Below, piece by piece: positions 32,474 to 43,320 of a stretch of 64,000 nucleotides of DNA (positions within the stretch are counted from its first letter, which is position 1; each line of letters begins with the position of its first letter). The stretch is from Rutpela maculata. Its lineage: Eukaryota > Arthropoda > Insecta > Coleoptera > Cerambycidae. The position numbers and the translations under genes were made by a program. Location of the stretch: contig OW386289.2 in assembly GCA_936432065.2 (NCBI GenBank), forward strand, positions 165,105,348 through 165,169,347, read 5' to 3'. The notes below the pieces were generated by a model. The model ran no database searches. It was not told the origin of the DNA and was given only the letters and a program-made list of their open reading frames with translations.

Positions 32474-32709
32474 GAACTAGTGCAACAGGAAGAAATAGAA
32501 TTCTGCTCGAACTATTACGATTGTACCCAATTCTAATAGAAGAAGAAGAATCAAATGGGAACTACTAACTGTTCCAAATAGTAGTTTGTAGGAACTGGTG
32601 CAATAGGAAGAAGTAGAATTCAGCGCGAACTACTACAGTCGTTCCAAATTCTGATAGAAGAAGAAGAATCAAGTGGGAACTACTAACTATTCCAAATAGC
32701 AGTTTGTAG
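32474..32709. repeat. Two tandem 118-bp units
   Basis: Units start at 32474 and 32592 (GAACT-GTGCAA-AGGAAGAA) and the same start recurs at 32710, where the array stops. Each unit holds a GAAGAAGAAGAATCAA tract and a GGGAACTACTAACT motif. The units differ at about a dozen sites. Confidence 0.85.
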
Positions 32710-33052
32710 GAACTGTTCATCATCTTTTAGCAGCCACAACTTGCGTAAAACTTGTTCAACTGCTGACTAATGCGAAACTTCGATTCAAATCATAATGACT
32801 TGTGCTATTCAACTTCAGCACAATAAAAATAAACAAAACTTTAGTATCTTGGGTTATTGACGTCGTTTCCAGCTCTTCTGTTCCGCCCCTTTCACATTTT
32901 TTTTTTTGGGTTCGGAGGTGTATAATGATAATATCCTGTTTTGTGTAGGGCTATTTTTTATTAGCTTACTTCACATTGTAGAGTGAAATTACTTAAAGAA
33001 GATAACATACGTCTCGGTTTCCTTTGTGGTAAGCGCCGGTCTCTTCTAGCGG
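32710..33052. other. Short intergenic stretch
   Basis: Nothing recognised before the hAT target duplication at 33053. Confidence 0.4.
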
Positions 33053-33060
33053 ATCGTATA

Positions 33061-33918
33061 TAGAGTTGGGCGATTCGACTCTTTTTAAGGATTCGTACCA
33101 AATGAATCCGTATCAAGAAAAGATTCGTATCGAGAGATTCGTACTATTTGTATGTTTCGTACTACTGATTCCATGATACGAAACAGTATCATGTACTGAT
33201 TTCGTACCGTTCGTACTATTCGTACCCACACTTCCACTCCACAGTGTTCAGCATAGATTATAGAATATTATATGTGGTGTTAGTTAGGGCCAGAGTATTA
33301 TAATGTTATATTAACCGTACAGTTTAAACTTAGGACTTCGAGCACCTTCTATTACATTAATAATTTCGTCGTCGTCATTAGACATCAGTAAAAAGATAGA
33401 TAGATAGCATTTATTTAACCATATTATATACATATTTGTACATTTGTAGCAAGTCAACTAAACAAAAAACAATAACAAAAAAGCAAAAAAGAGTAATATA
33501 TCACAGATTTTGTAATCAGTACGTTGTATAAAATGAATGCTATCTTGCAGTAGATACATTGATAATAATCATATAGTAATAATCAAATATTTCGAATATA
33601 TCCATCATATTACATATAAAAACAGGCAATTTTTTTCAATTATGAGATTATGAGTATTTTAAAATCTGAAATCTCCAGTTTAAGCGCGCCCCCATTCACC
33701 GTTTGAAGTTTAACCTTATACAGCTGGCCCAGTATCGCATCGGAATACCGGTGCCGAAATTCCATATTCGTACCAATCGTATCGGTGATACGAAATGTAT
33801 CAATCGTATCATCGATACGAAATGTACGAATCTTTTATTTTTGTGGGATTCGTACCATTCGTACCACTGCAAGGATTCGTACCAATGATACGAATCATAC
33901 GAGTACTACCCACCTCTA
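33061..33918. mobile_element. 858-bp hAT-like element rich in GATTCGTACC motifs
   Basis: The ends TAGAGTTGGG and CCCACCTCTA are imperfect inverted copies of the TAGAG-type hAT terminus. Flanking octamers ATCGTATA (33053-33060) and ATCCTATA (33919-33926) match at 7 of 8. ATTCGTA/TACGAAT motifs are dense in the outer 170 bp on each side (about 33070-33230 and 33750-33905), like hAT subterminal transposase sites. The middle (33393-33690) looks like a LINE 3' end starting with (GATA)n. Confidence 0.7.
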
Positions 33919-33937
33919 ATCCTATATCCGCACTTTT

Positions 33938-34055
33938 CTAAATTCACCGGTGGACGCACCAGGCGGACAAAATACGAAGCTGATTGGCTATGCTTTTCAA
34001 AATAGCCAATCAAATAATGTTATTGCTTACCGGTGCGATCCACCGGTGAATTTAG
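33938..34055. repeat. Nested inverted repeat upstream of ZAD gene 2
   Basis: The outer arms 33938-33960 and 34032-34055 match over 23 bp with one inserted base (CTAAATTCACCGGTGGA / TCCACCGGTGAATTTAG). An inner pair TGATTGGCTAT / ATAGCCAATCA lies at 33981-33991 and 34002-34012. It sits 12 bp beyond the hAT duplication and about 340 bp before the ZAD gene 2 start. Confidence 0.75.
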
Positions 34056-34397
34056 AAATCTGCCCTATCGCGAACGTACAATGGACCGACAGGCTTAAGT
34101 ACCGCGAATTTCGAATTTTCTTTGGGGGAATTTGAAATCTGGTCATTGGCTACACTGATTATAGTTCAAAATGGGTAGACATTTGAGTAGATCAAACATA
34201 CACGTAGAAAAAACATGATTATAACACACACACAAAACCCCGGTCGATAATTAAAATTAAAAAATTGTTTATTGTTTCTAGTTAGTGAAAGTCTCTATTA
34301 ATATAACTAATGGAAGTAAACTTATAGCACGATGAAGAGCCGCGAATGTTGAATTGAAGTTACCTAAACCAAGGTCCATTTAGAAATAATTAACAAA

Positions 34398-36180
34398 ATG
34401 AGTGTATCATATCAAGATTTTTCAAAAATATGCCGAGTTTGTTTACGGTCTGGTGATCTACATAAGTTTACTGAATTAAAAATGTTGAATTTATTTAAAA
34501 TTATAACAAATATTGAGGTATAATTAAATTTACAATATTAAATCGATGTTTTTATTAGCAATAGCAAAAAATTTTGCAGGTGACGGAAAGTGATACTTTT
34601 CCAAAGAATATATGCGACATTTGTGTACACCAGCTGGAAGATATTTCTGTTTTTATCGAAAGGTGCAAAGATAGTGATTCACTCCTAAAAAAAATTTATC
34701 ACGAAGTTAAAGGAAAGGAAAAGATAAAAACAGACGTAGATAATGACTCTGATAATAACTGTGATATTGACCAAATGCAAGGAGGAATGTGCATTAAGTC
34801 TGAAGCAGAAAATAAGGAGAATACTGAGTTTATCGTCATATCTGTTAATAAAGATGTTAAAATTGCAGAACATGAATCTGTCGAACCAGAAAATTCTAAT
34901 AAACGAAAATGCTTGCTTTGTGGAGATGACATAAGCCAAGGTGGACTAAAAAAACATTACAGATTCAACCCAAAATGTAGACCAGAGGACTGTAGATGTC
35001 CGATTTGTGAGAAAACATTTTACCCAAAATCCAAATTAACCCTTCATTTGAGGTCACACAAGAAGGATATGCCTTATGAATGTCCAGAGTGTTCTAAAAA
35101 GTTCTTGTTTGCTGAAAATTTAAGAAGGCATGTACTTACGCATAAGGGAGTGAAACCATTTATTTGCAATATATGCAAAAAAGGTAAGCTGGTAGTTTTC
35201 ATCAGTAAATGGTGGCATTATATATTATGGGACCCTTTTTAGGTTTTTTAAGAAAAAGATCTTTGGATGAACATATGAATTTCCATACCGGTAGAATACC
35301 TTACATATGTGCTTATTGCGGAAAAGGCTTCAGAAGGCTTTCTGACCATGCTTCGCACATCTACCACAATCACAACATAAGCAAAGAAAAAATACCGAAG
35401 CATAAAAGAAAATATACTGAGAAAAGAGTACACTTACACCTAGAGTGTACAATTTGCGGCAAAATATTTGCTAGCAGATCCGGATTTGCCAACCATCAAC
35501 TGATCCATGAAGGAGTAAAAAAATTTTTGTGCAATATTTGCGGGAAGAAATTCATAACAAATCCAACACTGCAAAGCCATATAAGGACTCATACTGGTGA
35601 AAAACCATTTGAGTGTAAAGAGTGTGGCAAGAGATTCATACAGAGAAATTCACTGAACCTGCATATGTCCCATCACATAAGCGACAAATCACTAAACTGT
35701 CCACGTTGTAACAAACGGTACTACTCAAAGAATGGGTTAGCAAATCATGTTTTAACACACTCTCTAGAAAAATCTCTGGAATGCTCAGACGGCAACAAAC
35801 AATTTTTTCACAAACATGCGTTCCATAATCACATTTTGAATCACAAGAGTGAAAAACCTCATGCATGTAACATATGTGAAAAGACATTTGCGTCTCTGTC
35901 ACATTTAAATGTTCACTTGAGATCGCATACGGGAGAGAAACCGTATCTTTGCCCCGTTTGTGGGAAGCAGCTCGCCCAACCACAAACCCTTAAAGTGCAC
36001 TTGAGACAGCACACAGGCGAGACGCCTTTCGTCTGTTCAGTTTGTGAGAAAGGTTATCGTGACTCTAGTAATCTCCGAAGGCATTTTAAGCGACATCATG
36101 CCACCGATAAACCTGGAAAGAATTTGATTATGAAAAATGATGAAGAGAGTATCCAATCCAGTGATATAAAACGAGAGTAA
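34398..36180 (+). CDS. ZAD-C2H2 zinc-finger protein 2 (three exons, 553 aa)
   Basis: Exons: 34398-34517, 34580-35183 and 35243-36180, all GT-AG, frame kept (1,662 nt). The ZAD is split by a phase-0 intron: KICRVCLRSGD in exon 1, ICDICVHQLE in exon 2. After an acidic linker, an atypical CLLCGDDI finger and about eleven C2H2 fingers follow, joined partly by TGEKP-type linkers. One finger near residue 405 (LECSDGNKQF) has lost its second zinc Cys, although its His pair (HAFHNHILNH) is intact. The exon 2/3 junction falls inside a finger (CNICKK-GFLRK). It is a predicted nuclear DNA-binding protein. The gene is compact and free of TEs, unlike ZAD gene 1. Confidence 0.88.
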
Positions 36181-36289
36181 ATTTATTGTAACAGCATAAC
36201 TCACCACATATATTAGACAGCCCCCAAATCCAAAGACAAGGCTGTTTGGAAAAACACTTACGACATTAATTACCCAACGACATTGTCAG

Positions 36290-36370
36290 TGTTGGAGCTA
36301 GGGATCGAACCCCATATACAATAGACAGTGTGAACAATGTACCACAACACGTTTAAGCCACTTCCTGTGC
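36290..36370 (-). ncRNA. tRNA-like (SINE head?) sequence
   Basis: On the minus strand GGTTCGATCCC (36301-36311) is a good B box. GTGGCTTAAACGTGTTGTGG (about 36340-36362) is a weaker A-box-like segment at suitable spacing. No folded tRNA could be drawn and no poly-A/T tail was assigned. Confidence 0.4.
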
Positions 36371-36590
36371 CGTCATGCCAGTCATTATGGTTGTCTATGG
36401 TTGAAAGTGGCGTCACGTGGGGAGGGTGGACAGGGTGAATCTTGATCTACCCAAAACTGGAATGGCACACCCTGTCTCAATCTGAGTTAAACTAATTTTA
36501 AATAACCATGAAGCTTAACATAATCAATGCTCTAAATAAGTCAATCAGTCTGTCGTCAAATATAAAATAGAACAGTAGATGATTTATATA

Positions 36591-37640
36591 CAGTGTGTTC
36601 TATTTAATACCGCAACAACACCCTGTTATTTTGGAACACACTGCACGATTTAAACAAATAATAATGGTTTATTGATGTTGAGGCATTGGGTGCGTACATA
36701 AGTCATTATTTACAAAGATTAATAACGCAGCCATGCAAAAGAAGAAAAGTGATCTGTCCAAAGGACCAGACCAGATATCCTTATGTATTCTGACCCGCTA
36801 AATCCGAAGTCAGAGTTTTCAGATTGACTCCTGTTTCACTTCTAACCCCAAAAAACGCCCCTAAATAAAAAAAAAGTGGTGTGTCCGGCAGATCAGACCA
36901 ATATATCCTTATGTTTTTTGACCCGCTTAATCCGAATCCGAAGTCACAATTTTCAGATTGGCTAGTTTTTCAGCCCTAACCCCATAAAACTCCTCTAAAA
37001 TAAAACAAAAATGTGGTCTGTCTGGCGGACAAATGGATTGGTCAGAATAGCCTTCTTACTCAGTGGCCTTACATTCACCTGATTTAACACCTTTAGAGTT
37101 TTTTCTATGGGGAAATTTTAAAAAAACTACTACACGAAACCACAATGAAATGTTAATAAACTAAAATATTAAGAATTGAACAAAAGTGCAGCAAAACAAC
37201 ACCACAACAGTTAATGAGGACCCGCAAAATTTTAAATGGTGTTATGAAAAATGTATAAAGTGTGAAGTAATATTGAAAATACAAAAAGTTTGAAATAATT
37301 TGTTAAATTTTTATGTCTAATAGGGTAGTCCTCAATAAACAAATTTGTTTTATAATTGTCATTTCTGGAATAATTTTGTTTTATTGCTATTTCATTACAT
37401 TTATAAAATTGAAATAAAACAAAATAGTTGTATAACGTTTAAATTTTGCTTGTTGGGTTGGATCTCGAAATTTCGATCCATTTAGGTGAACTTAGTTAAG
37501 TAGGTCTTGAAAATATGAAAATTAGAAATTTTTTAAAATAGCCAAATATAGCTCGAGTGCTCAAAAAAAGAAAATAAAATAAATCTGGCAACGGGTTCCG
37601 AGATAACAGGGTGTTACGATGTTAAATAGCACACATACTG
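36591..37640 (+). mobile_element. Mariner/IS630-type element with transposase remnant
   Basis: Inverted ends: CAGTGTGTTCTATTTAA (left) and TTAAATAGCACACATACTG (right). The match runs about 50 bp, including AACAGGGTGTT. Flanks are TA/TAT-rich. At 37030-37130 the fragments RWIGQNS and ALHSPDLTPLEFFLWGNFKK match the end of mariner/IS630 transposases (W-P-x-x-SPDLTPLDFFLWG). Stops and a missing N-terminal part show it is dead. Confidence 0.7.
36748..37025. repeat. Tandem ~127-137-bp repeat inside the mariner remnant
   Basis: The block GTGATCTGTCCAAAGGACC...ATATCCTTATG...GACCCGCTAAATCCGAA recurs 127 bp later. A third, partial copy starts near 37012. It has replaced the body of the transposase gene. 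Confidence 0.6.
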
Positions 37641-37811
37641 TTATATTAAAATTCAAATAACATCGTTTCTGAATAGTGTGCTTTACTTCTTTCCATAGGT
37701 TCCAGAAGAACTTTCATGAAAATTTGGACTCACATTTTGACATGATAGCTTTGTGCATGATGTTTTCTAATGACTTTCAATGTACCCTGTCAACTTAATA
37801 CTAGTCCGTAG

Positions 37812-37847
37812 CGAATCTTTTTTGTACAAGTGTACAAAAAAGATTCG
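37812..37847. repeat. 36-bp perfect hairpin (17-bp arms)
   Basis: CGAATCTTTTTTGTACA and its exact inverse are separated by AG. Confidence 0.9.
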
Positions 37848-38183
37848 TAATGCTTTGGGGCCTTGCTAATAGATTTTATAATAAGTGCGCAAGATTCAAA
37901 TTTGTTATTGTCAGGTGATTAATCTGCTAAAGATTTCTATATTACTTTTAGAAACTATTGATAATTGTAATTAGTTTTAAAGTTTATTGTCTTATTTATT
38001 ATGTGGAGTATTAAAGCAGATAAATATATGCTAAGGTAATTTTTGGTAATAAACATGAATTAATGAAAATAAATTAACTTCTTGCAACCTTCCTGAGGTA
38101 TTTTTTTTTTTTTATATTGAAATGTTCAGTATAATTTTTATATTTACTGAATATTTTCAAAAACATTATAATTATTCTTCCTC

Positions 38184-38305
38184 TATAGCCCCAACAAACA
38201 CCGAACATCGGCCCATCAGCGGGCCATCATTGGGCCAGAAGTTTCATTTCTGGCCCAGTGATGGCCCGCTGAAGGGCCAACCTTCGGTGTTTGTAGGGAG
38301 CTATA
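38184..38305. mobile_element. ~120-bp palindromic mini-MITE
   Basis: The arms (about 38184-38241 and 38249-38305) pair through ACAAACACCGAA, CAGCGGGCCATCA and TGGGCCAGAA, with a short GTTTCAT centre. The GC-rich arms stand out from the AT-rich surroundings. TA lies near both outer ends. Confidence 0.65.
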
Positions 38306-39492
38306 ACAGTGAGTCCTCTATGTTCACTTGATTACTAATCATCATGCAGTCCTATCCTCGAGCTCGTTTTGAGGAACTCGGTTTGGTATTTATAATTAAA
38401 AAAAGTATATATTTCGAATTTCTTCCCTCCCTCATAAAAAATTTTTGGGATTTCTCTCCCGCTCATCAATTTTCAAAATTTTTCCCACATTTTCTCTCCA
38501 CGGCCCTGCTGATCGTTAAGTATCAATTCTCTGTCATATTAGCAATTTTTTCTCATTTACTTTCACTATAAATTGATGAAATTTTTTAGTGTCATATCTG
38601 ATGAAAGCTCTCAATTTTCTTTTTCTTTCAGTTTCACCGTTGAGTGAAGAGTCCTTATAGAGATGCAGCCGTGTACTTAATATCGTAGTGCGAGCAGGGT
38701 CTGTGGTATAGTTAGGCGCCACCGACCATTGGGGTCTAGCAATCTCGTCAATTCAGTCCCTCAGTCGGCTGATAGCACTTGCATGGTTCGTGTCATTTGT
38801 TGTATTAGTGCACCGTAAAACGAGGAAAAAAAAGTAGCTTCCTTCTTGAAAAAAAATTTTTGAAGGTACATGGGACCTTCACAGCATGATAGATTAGGTC
38901 CTTGGCCATCTGTAATGTCCAATTACAATATTTTTTGGGAGGTCAAACTTTTTTTATGACGAAAAATGTTATAAATCTGTCAAAATTAATTTTTCTTACA
39001 TTTTCACACATCCCTCGTGATATCTCCGGAACCAATTGAGATAATTATACGTATTTTTTTTTAATTGATGGAGGAAATGTGGGCGAAGGTCACTGCTTAA
39101 ATTTTGTTTTTATGGAAAATCTAATTTTTCTGTAAAACGAGGTAAAACTTGAACATTTACTTCCCTTGCAGCGCTTTTTTCAGTAAGCGAAAAACTTTTT
39201 TATTTTAAGGAATTTTGACATACCATCTGCGTATGAAATAAAGTCTACACCTCAAGGAAGTTTTTAAAACAAAAATCAGGTCTCTACGACTTATAGTTTT
39301 CGAAATTTTGTTATTTAAAGCTGAGTTTTTCGATCCTAGAGGCCTAGATGTCCGGCAAGTGTGGACTATTTAATACAAGTAATCTTATATTATATTATGC
39401 CAGTTAGAAACAAACTTTTCTTTATATAATGTGAATGCAAATGAGTATTAGTTATTTTTATTGAGTTATTACATATTATTTAGTGCTTAACA
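38306..39492. other. 1.2 kb without recognised genes
   Basis: The region is AT-rich with T/A runs and no family motifs. Around 39170-39350 it may be part of the TE whose protein fragment follows. Confidence 0.4.
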
Positions 39493-39633
39493 ATGGAATG
39501 TTTATTCTGTGGACAAACTTTGAAAGATAATGACAAGGCGAGACATTTGTGTCGACAAGAGGAAAATATTTTAAGTGGAAAAGTCAAAGTGAAATTTCAT
39601 ATAGCCTGCAAACAAACCTATATTAGTTTGTAA
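39493..39633 (+). pseudogene. N-terminal fragment of a Cys/His TE protein
   Basis: Forty-six codons read MECLFCGQTLKDNDKARHL...KVKFHIACKQTYISL. It combines a CxxC pair with the V-x-F/Y-H-x-x-C-x3-Y motif seen in a class of insect TE proteins. It is related to fragments at 45476-45962 and 63180-63910 in this window. The frame stops early; downstream continuation is not recognisable. Confidence 0.45.
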
Positions 39634-40300
39634 AATCTTAAAAATCTTTCCCAATTCAGTGAAATTGAAAATGTATCTTCGTCTTCGGTAAGATGCAATA
39701 AATTTAATATTCGGACAATGTGTTTAATATGTAATACATCGAGAAAGAAAGGCGTAATATGGTATACGATAATTCTCTGTAGACGTGATTTATCTTTATA
39801 TTTCTTTGCCACCTTATTATTAGTCTAGTCGAATAGTCGATACATTGTTGACAAGGGGCCGACGCGACATTTTTATTGTTAATGATGGGATTTTGGAGAA
39901 TGAGAGGGGAGTATGCGTTTATTTTCGATTTATCGCAAATATTTGAGAAACCAAACATAGTATAATTTTTCACATCCAGTGGAAGTATAGTAACAAAAAA
40001 ATGTTTTAAAATTTTTATTGTTCAAATAGGCTTAGAATATCACGAAACATCGAGATTTTAAGTTTGAGCGAAAAAAAAATTCTGCCTGCCTGCCTGTCTG
40101 TTTATTTTCATAACAATTAAATATAAAAACCCAATGAGCTGCTGGCAACATAAAACATTTTTTTTCCCAGTAAAATAAACCATTTTGATATAATATTAAA
40201 TAATACATAACAAAGAAAATTAAGTAAAAGTTCCATGTACCATGTGCATCACAAATGCGCACAACGTGATAAAGTGAATTTTATTACTTTCACATCAATC
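39634..40300. other. AT-rich DNA with a partial foldback-family copy
   Basis: About 39975-40075 matches the start of the foldback family described at 40303 (CAGTGGAAGTATAGTAAC, AATAGGCTTAGAAT). It then diverges. Confidence 0.45.
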
Positions 40301-40302
40301 AC

Positions 40303-40910
40303 ATCCAGTGGAAGTATAGTAACGGCAAAAAAATTTAAAAAAACTGTCATTGTTCAAATAGGCTTAGAATGTCATGAGACGTCGAGATTTTAAATTTGAG
40401 CAAAAAAAATTTCTGTTTGCCCGTAACTTTTTTGTGCGCATGTTTACTCTGGAACCGTTAAAGATATTGACTTGAAATTTGATACACGTATGTATTTTAA
40501 CGAGAACTGGAACTAGATTATATTTTCATTTTATTCCGTTGAAGGGTAAATTGGGATAAAGGGGGGGTAAATAAGTAAATCAAGCATGTAAGAGTCCATA
40601 AAATTGGTATTTAGTATATATAAGAAAAGATAAGGGCTCAAAAAATTACTCCCATTACCACCCCCACCTCACTATTAAAGGGGGGTGGAAAAGCGTCAAC
40701 ATATTTTTTACTTCATTTGCCCCCTCTACCACCCCCTTCCACCACCCCTCACTACCGATGTGACATATCGTTTTATAGGTTTTTGGAGTAGGCGATTTCA
40801 AATATTATGTTATTAACGTTTCATAAATAATTTTCACATAGTGGAGTGCAATTTTTTTCTTCTTTGTGAGAGACTTGGATAGAAAACGTGGATGTGGAAT
40901 TTTAAGGTTT
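40303..40910 (+). mobile_element. Foldback-family element, single-arm copy
   Basis: It starts CATCCAGTGGAAGTATAGTA, passes AATAGGCTTAGAATGTCATG and CTCTGGAACCGTTAAAGAT, then a C-rich block with CCACCCCC runs. It ends near GTGGATGTGG. The same order of blocks forms each arm of the palindrome at 41885-43320. Confidence 0.6.
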
Positions 40911-41059
40911 ATAAACATGTTGCTAAATTGATACCAATGGTTCAAGGATAGATGAGGATATAGCAACGCGTCCTTGCGTGTGTATCTAGCTTCTACGATT
41001 TTCAATTAAAATACCATGCAACCTGTTCGGTGTTTCTATTATTTTCTTTATTCTTTAAT

Positions 41060-41800
41060 AAGTGGGTTATCTCGAGTAGTATATAGATGCGCAGTGGATT
41101 TCCTCGAGTACTATGGATGCGCGGTGGCTTTCCTCGAGTACTATAGATGCGCAGTACGTTACTCCAAGTAATATGGATGCGCAGTAGATTTCCTCGAATA
41201 AAATGGATGCGCAATGGATTACCTTGAGTAGTATGGATGCGCAGTGGGTTTTCACGTGTAAAATAGATGCGCAGTAGGTTACCTCAAGTAGTATGGATGC
41301 GCATTGGGTTTCCTCGAGTAACATGGATGCGCAGTGGGTTACCTCGAGTAGTTTGGATGCGAAGTTGGTTATCTCGGGTGGTATGGATGCGTAGTAGGTT
41401 TCCTCGAGTATAATGGATGCGCATATGCTTTCCTTGAGTAGGTACTGTTGATGCGCAGTAGGTTACCTATACGGATACGCAGTGGGCTTCCTCGAGTAAA
41501 ACGGATGCGCAGTAGGTTACCTCAAGTAGTATGGATGCGCATTGGGTTTCCTCGAGTAACATGGATGCGCAGTGGGTTACCTCGAGTAGTTTGGATGCGA
41601 AGTTGGTTATCTCGGGTGGTATGGATGCGTAGTAGGTTTCCTCGAGTATAATGGATGCGCATATGCTTTCCTTGAGTAGGTACTGTTGATGCGCAGTAGG
41701 TTACCTATACGGATACGCAGTGGGCTTCCTCGAGTAAAACGGATGCGCAGTGGGTTACCTCGAGCAGTATAGATGCGTTTCCTCAAAGAAAGTGCTTGAA
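41060..41800. repeat. ~30-bp minisatellite with a 238-bp higher-order repeat
   Basis: About 24 units of consensus GTATGGATGCGCAGTGGGTT-ACCTCGAGTA run through the array. The block 41281-41518 repeats almost unchanged as 41519-41756, an eight-unit higher-order copy. Units are GC-richer than the surroundings. Because the unit is close to 30 bp, several frames stay open across it (ten-residue repeats), but nothing suggests expression. Confidence 0.9.
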
Positions 41801-41884
41801 GTAGATTACTTCCACCGTGTACTCTACGGCACATTATAATTGTTTATATTTTTGTCATGCCATTTTCTACGTATTGCTCCCACT

Positions 41885-43320
41885 TCCAGTATAAGTGTAG
41901 TAATTTTGAAAACATTTATTTAAATAGGCTTAGAATGTTATGACATGTCGAGATTTTAAGTTGAAGCAAAAAATAATTTCTATCGCGTCGGTCTCTGACG
42001 TTTTGGGTGCAGGATTACTCTGGAACCGTTTAAGATATTGACTTGAAAATTGGTACACCTATGTATTTTAACGAGATCTGGAATTAGGTTATATTTTGTT
42101 CTTATTTTGTTAAAGGGTTGAGTGGTAAATTGGGATAAATGGGGGTAAATAAGTAAATTAAGCAAGTAAGAGTCCATAAAATTTGGTATTTAGTTTATTA
42201 TTATATAAAAGAAGTTAAATTCTTAGAAAAATTTTTGGCATTAACTACCCCCATTATCACCCCCCACGCGATTATTAAAGGGGGTGAAAAAAAAATTGTG
42301 ATTTAGTGTGTACAGGAACCAAAGGCCTCAAAAAATTTTCCACTTCATCCACCCGCGTATCACCTCCTACCACCACCCCAACCCCCACTATCCATGTGGC
42401 ATATCGTTTTTTGGTTTTCATTTAGAAAATTTCATAAACAATTATTTCCACATGGTGGAGTGCAAATATAGTGTTTTCGTTTTGAGAGGCTTGGATAGGA
42501 AATCTGGATGTGGAAGTAGTGATTCCTTGGGCTGCGGTTTTCATTTTAAAATGTTAAAACCGCTGCCCAAGGAATGACTACTTCCACATCCTGATGTTCT
42601 ATCCAAGTCGCTCAAAACGAAAAATATTTTGATACTATATTTGCACTCTACTATGTGGGAATAATTGTTTATAGAACTTTAATTATATAATATTTGAAAT
42701 CGCCTACCCCAAAAACTCATAAAGCGATATACCACATCGGTAGTGGGGGTGGGGGTGGATGAAGTAAAAAAATATGTTTGAAGCCTTTGGTTCTTGTACA
42801 CACACTAACTCACAATTTTATAGGGGGGTGATAGTGGGGGGTGGATGAAGTAAAAAAATATTTTGAGGTTTCTGGTTCCTGTACAAACACTAAATCACAT
42901 TTTTTTTTCATCCCCTTTAATAAGGGGGTTAGGGTGGTAATGCGGGTGGCTAATGCCAAACATTTTTTTGAGACCTTAGCTTCTCTTGTATATACTAAAT
43001 ACCAATTTTATGGACTCTTAACTGCTCGATTGACCTATTTACCCCAATTTACCCCCAACCTTTCGACAGAACTAGATCAAAATATAATCTAGTTCCAGAT
43101 CTCGTTAAAGTACATACGTATACCAAATTTCAAGTCAATATCTCAAACGGTTCCAGAGTAAACGTGCGCACAAAAAAAGTTACAGACCGACAGACAGAAT
43201 TTTTTTTTCGCTCAAACTTAAAATCTCGACGTTTCACGACATTCTAAGCCTATTTGAACAATAAAAATTTTTTAAAACTTTTTTGTCGTTACTATACTTC
43301 CACTGGATGTGGAAGTAATT
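41885..43320. mobile_element. ~1.4-kb palindromic foldback element
   Basis: Two copies of the foldback family face each other around a centre at 42547/42548 (CATTTTAAAATG). Arms of about 660-770 bp share, in mirrored order, AATAGGCTTAGAATG, CTCTGGAACCGTTTAAGA, the C- or G-rich runs and GGATGTGGAAG. The central 90 bp (GATTCCTTGGGCTGCGGTTTT and inverse) pair almost perfectly. Terminal GGATGTGGAAG/CTTCCACATCC motifs mark both ends and the centre. No protein is encoded. Confidence 0.75.

Noticed and set aside
41060..41800. CRISPR-like regular repeats
   Set aside because: Units are contiguous without spacers, and the window is eukaryotic; it is a minisatellite.
41067..41834. Several open frames through the minisatellite, with ten-residue repeats
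   Set aside because: They arise because the unit is about 30 bp, so stops are avoided in some frames on both strands; no start context or neighbouring exon supports coding.
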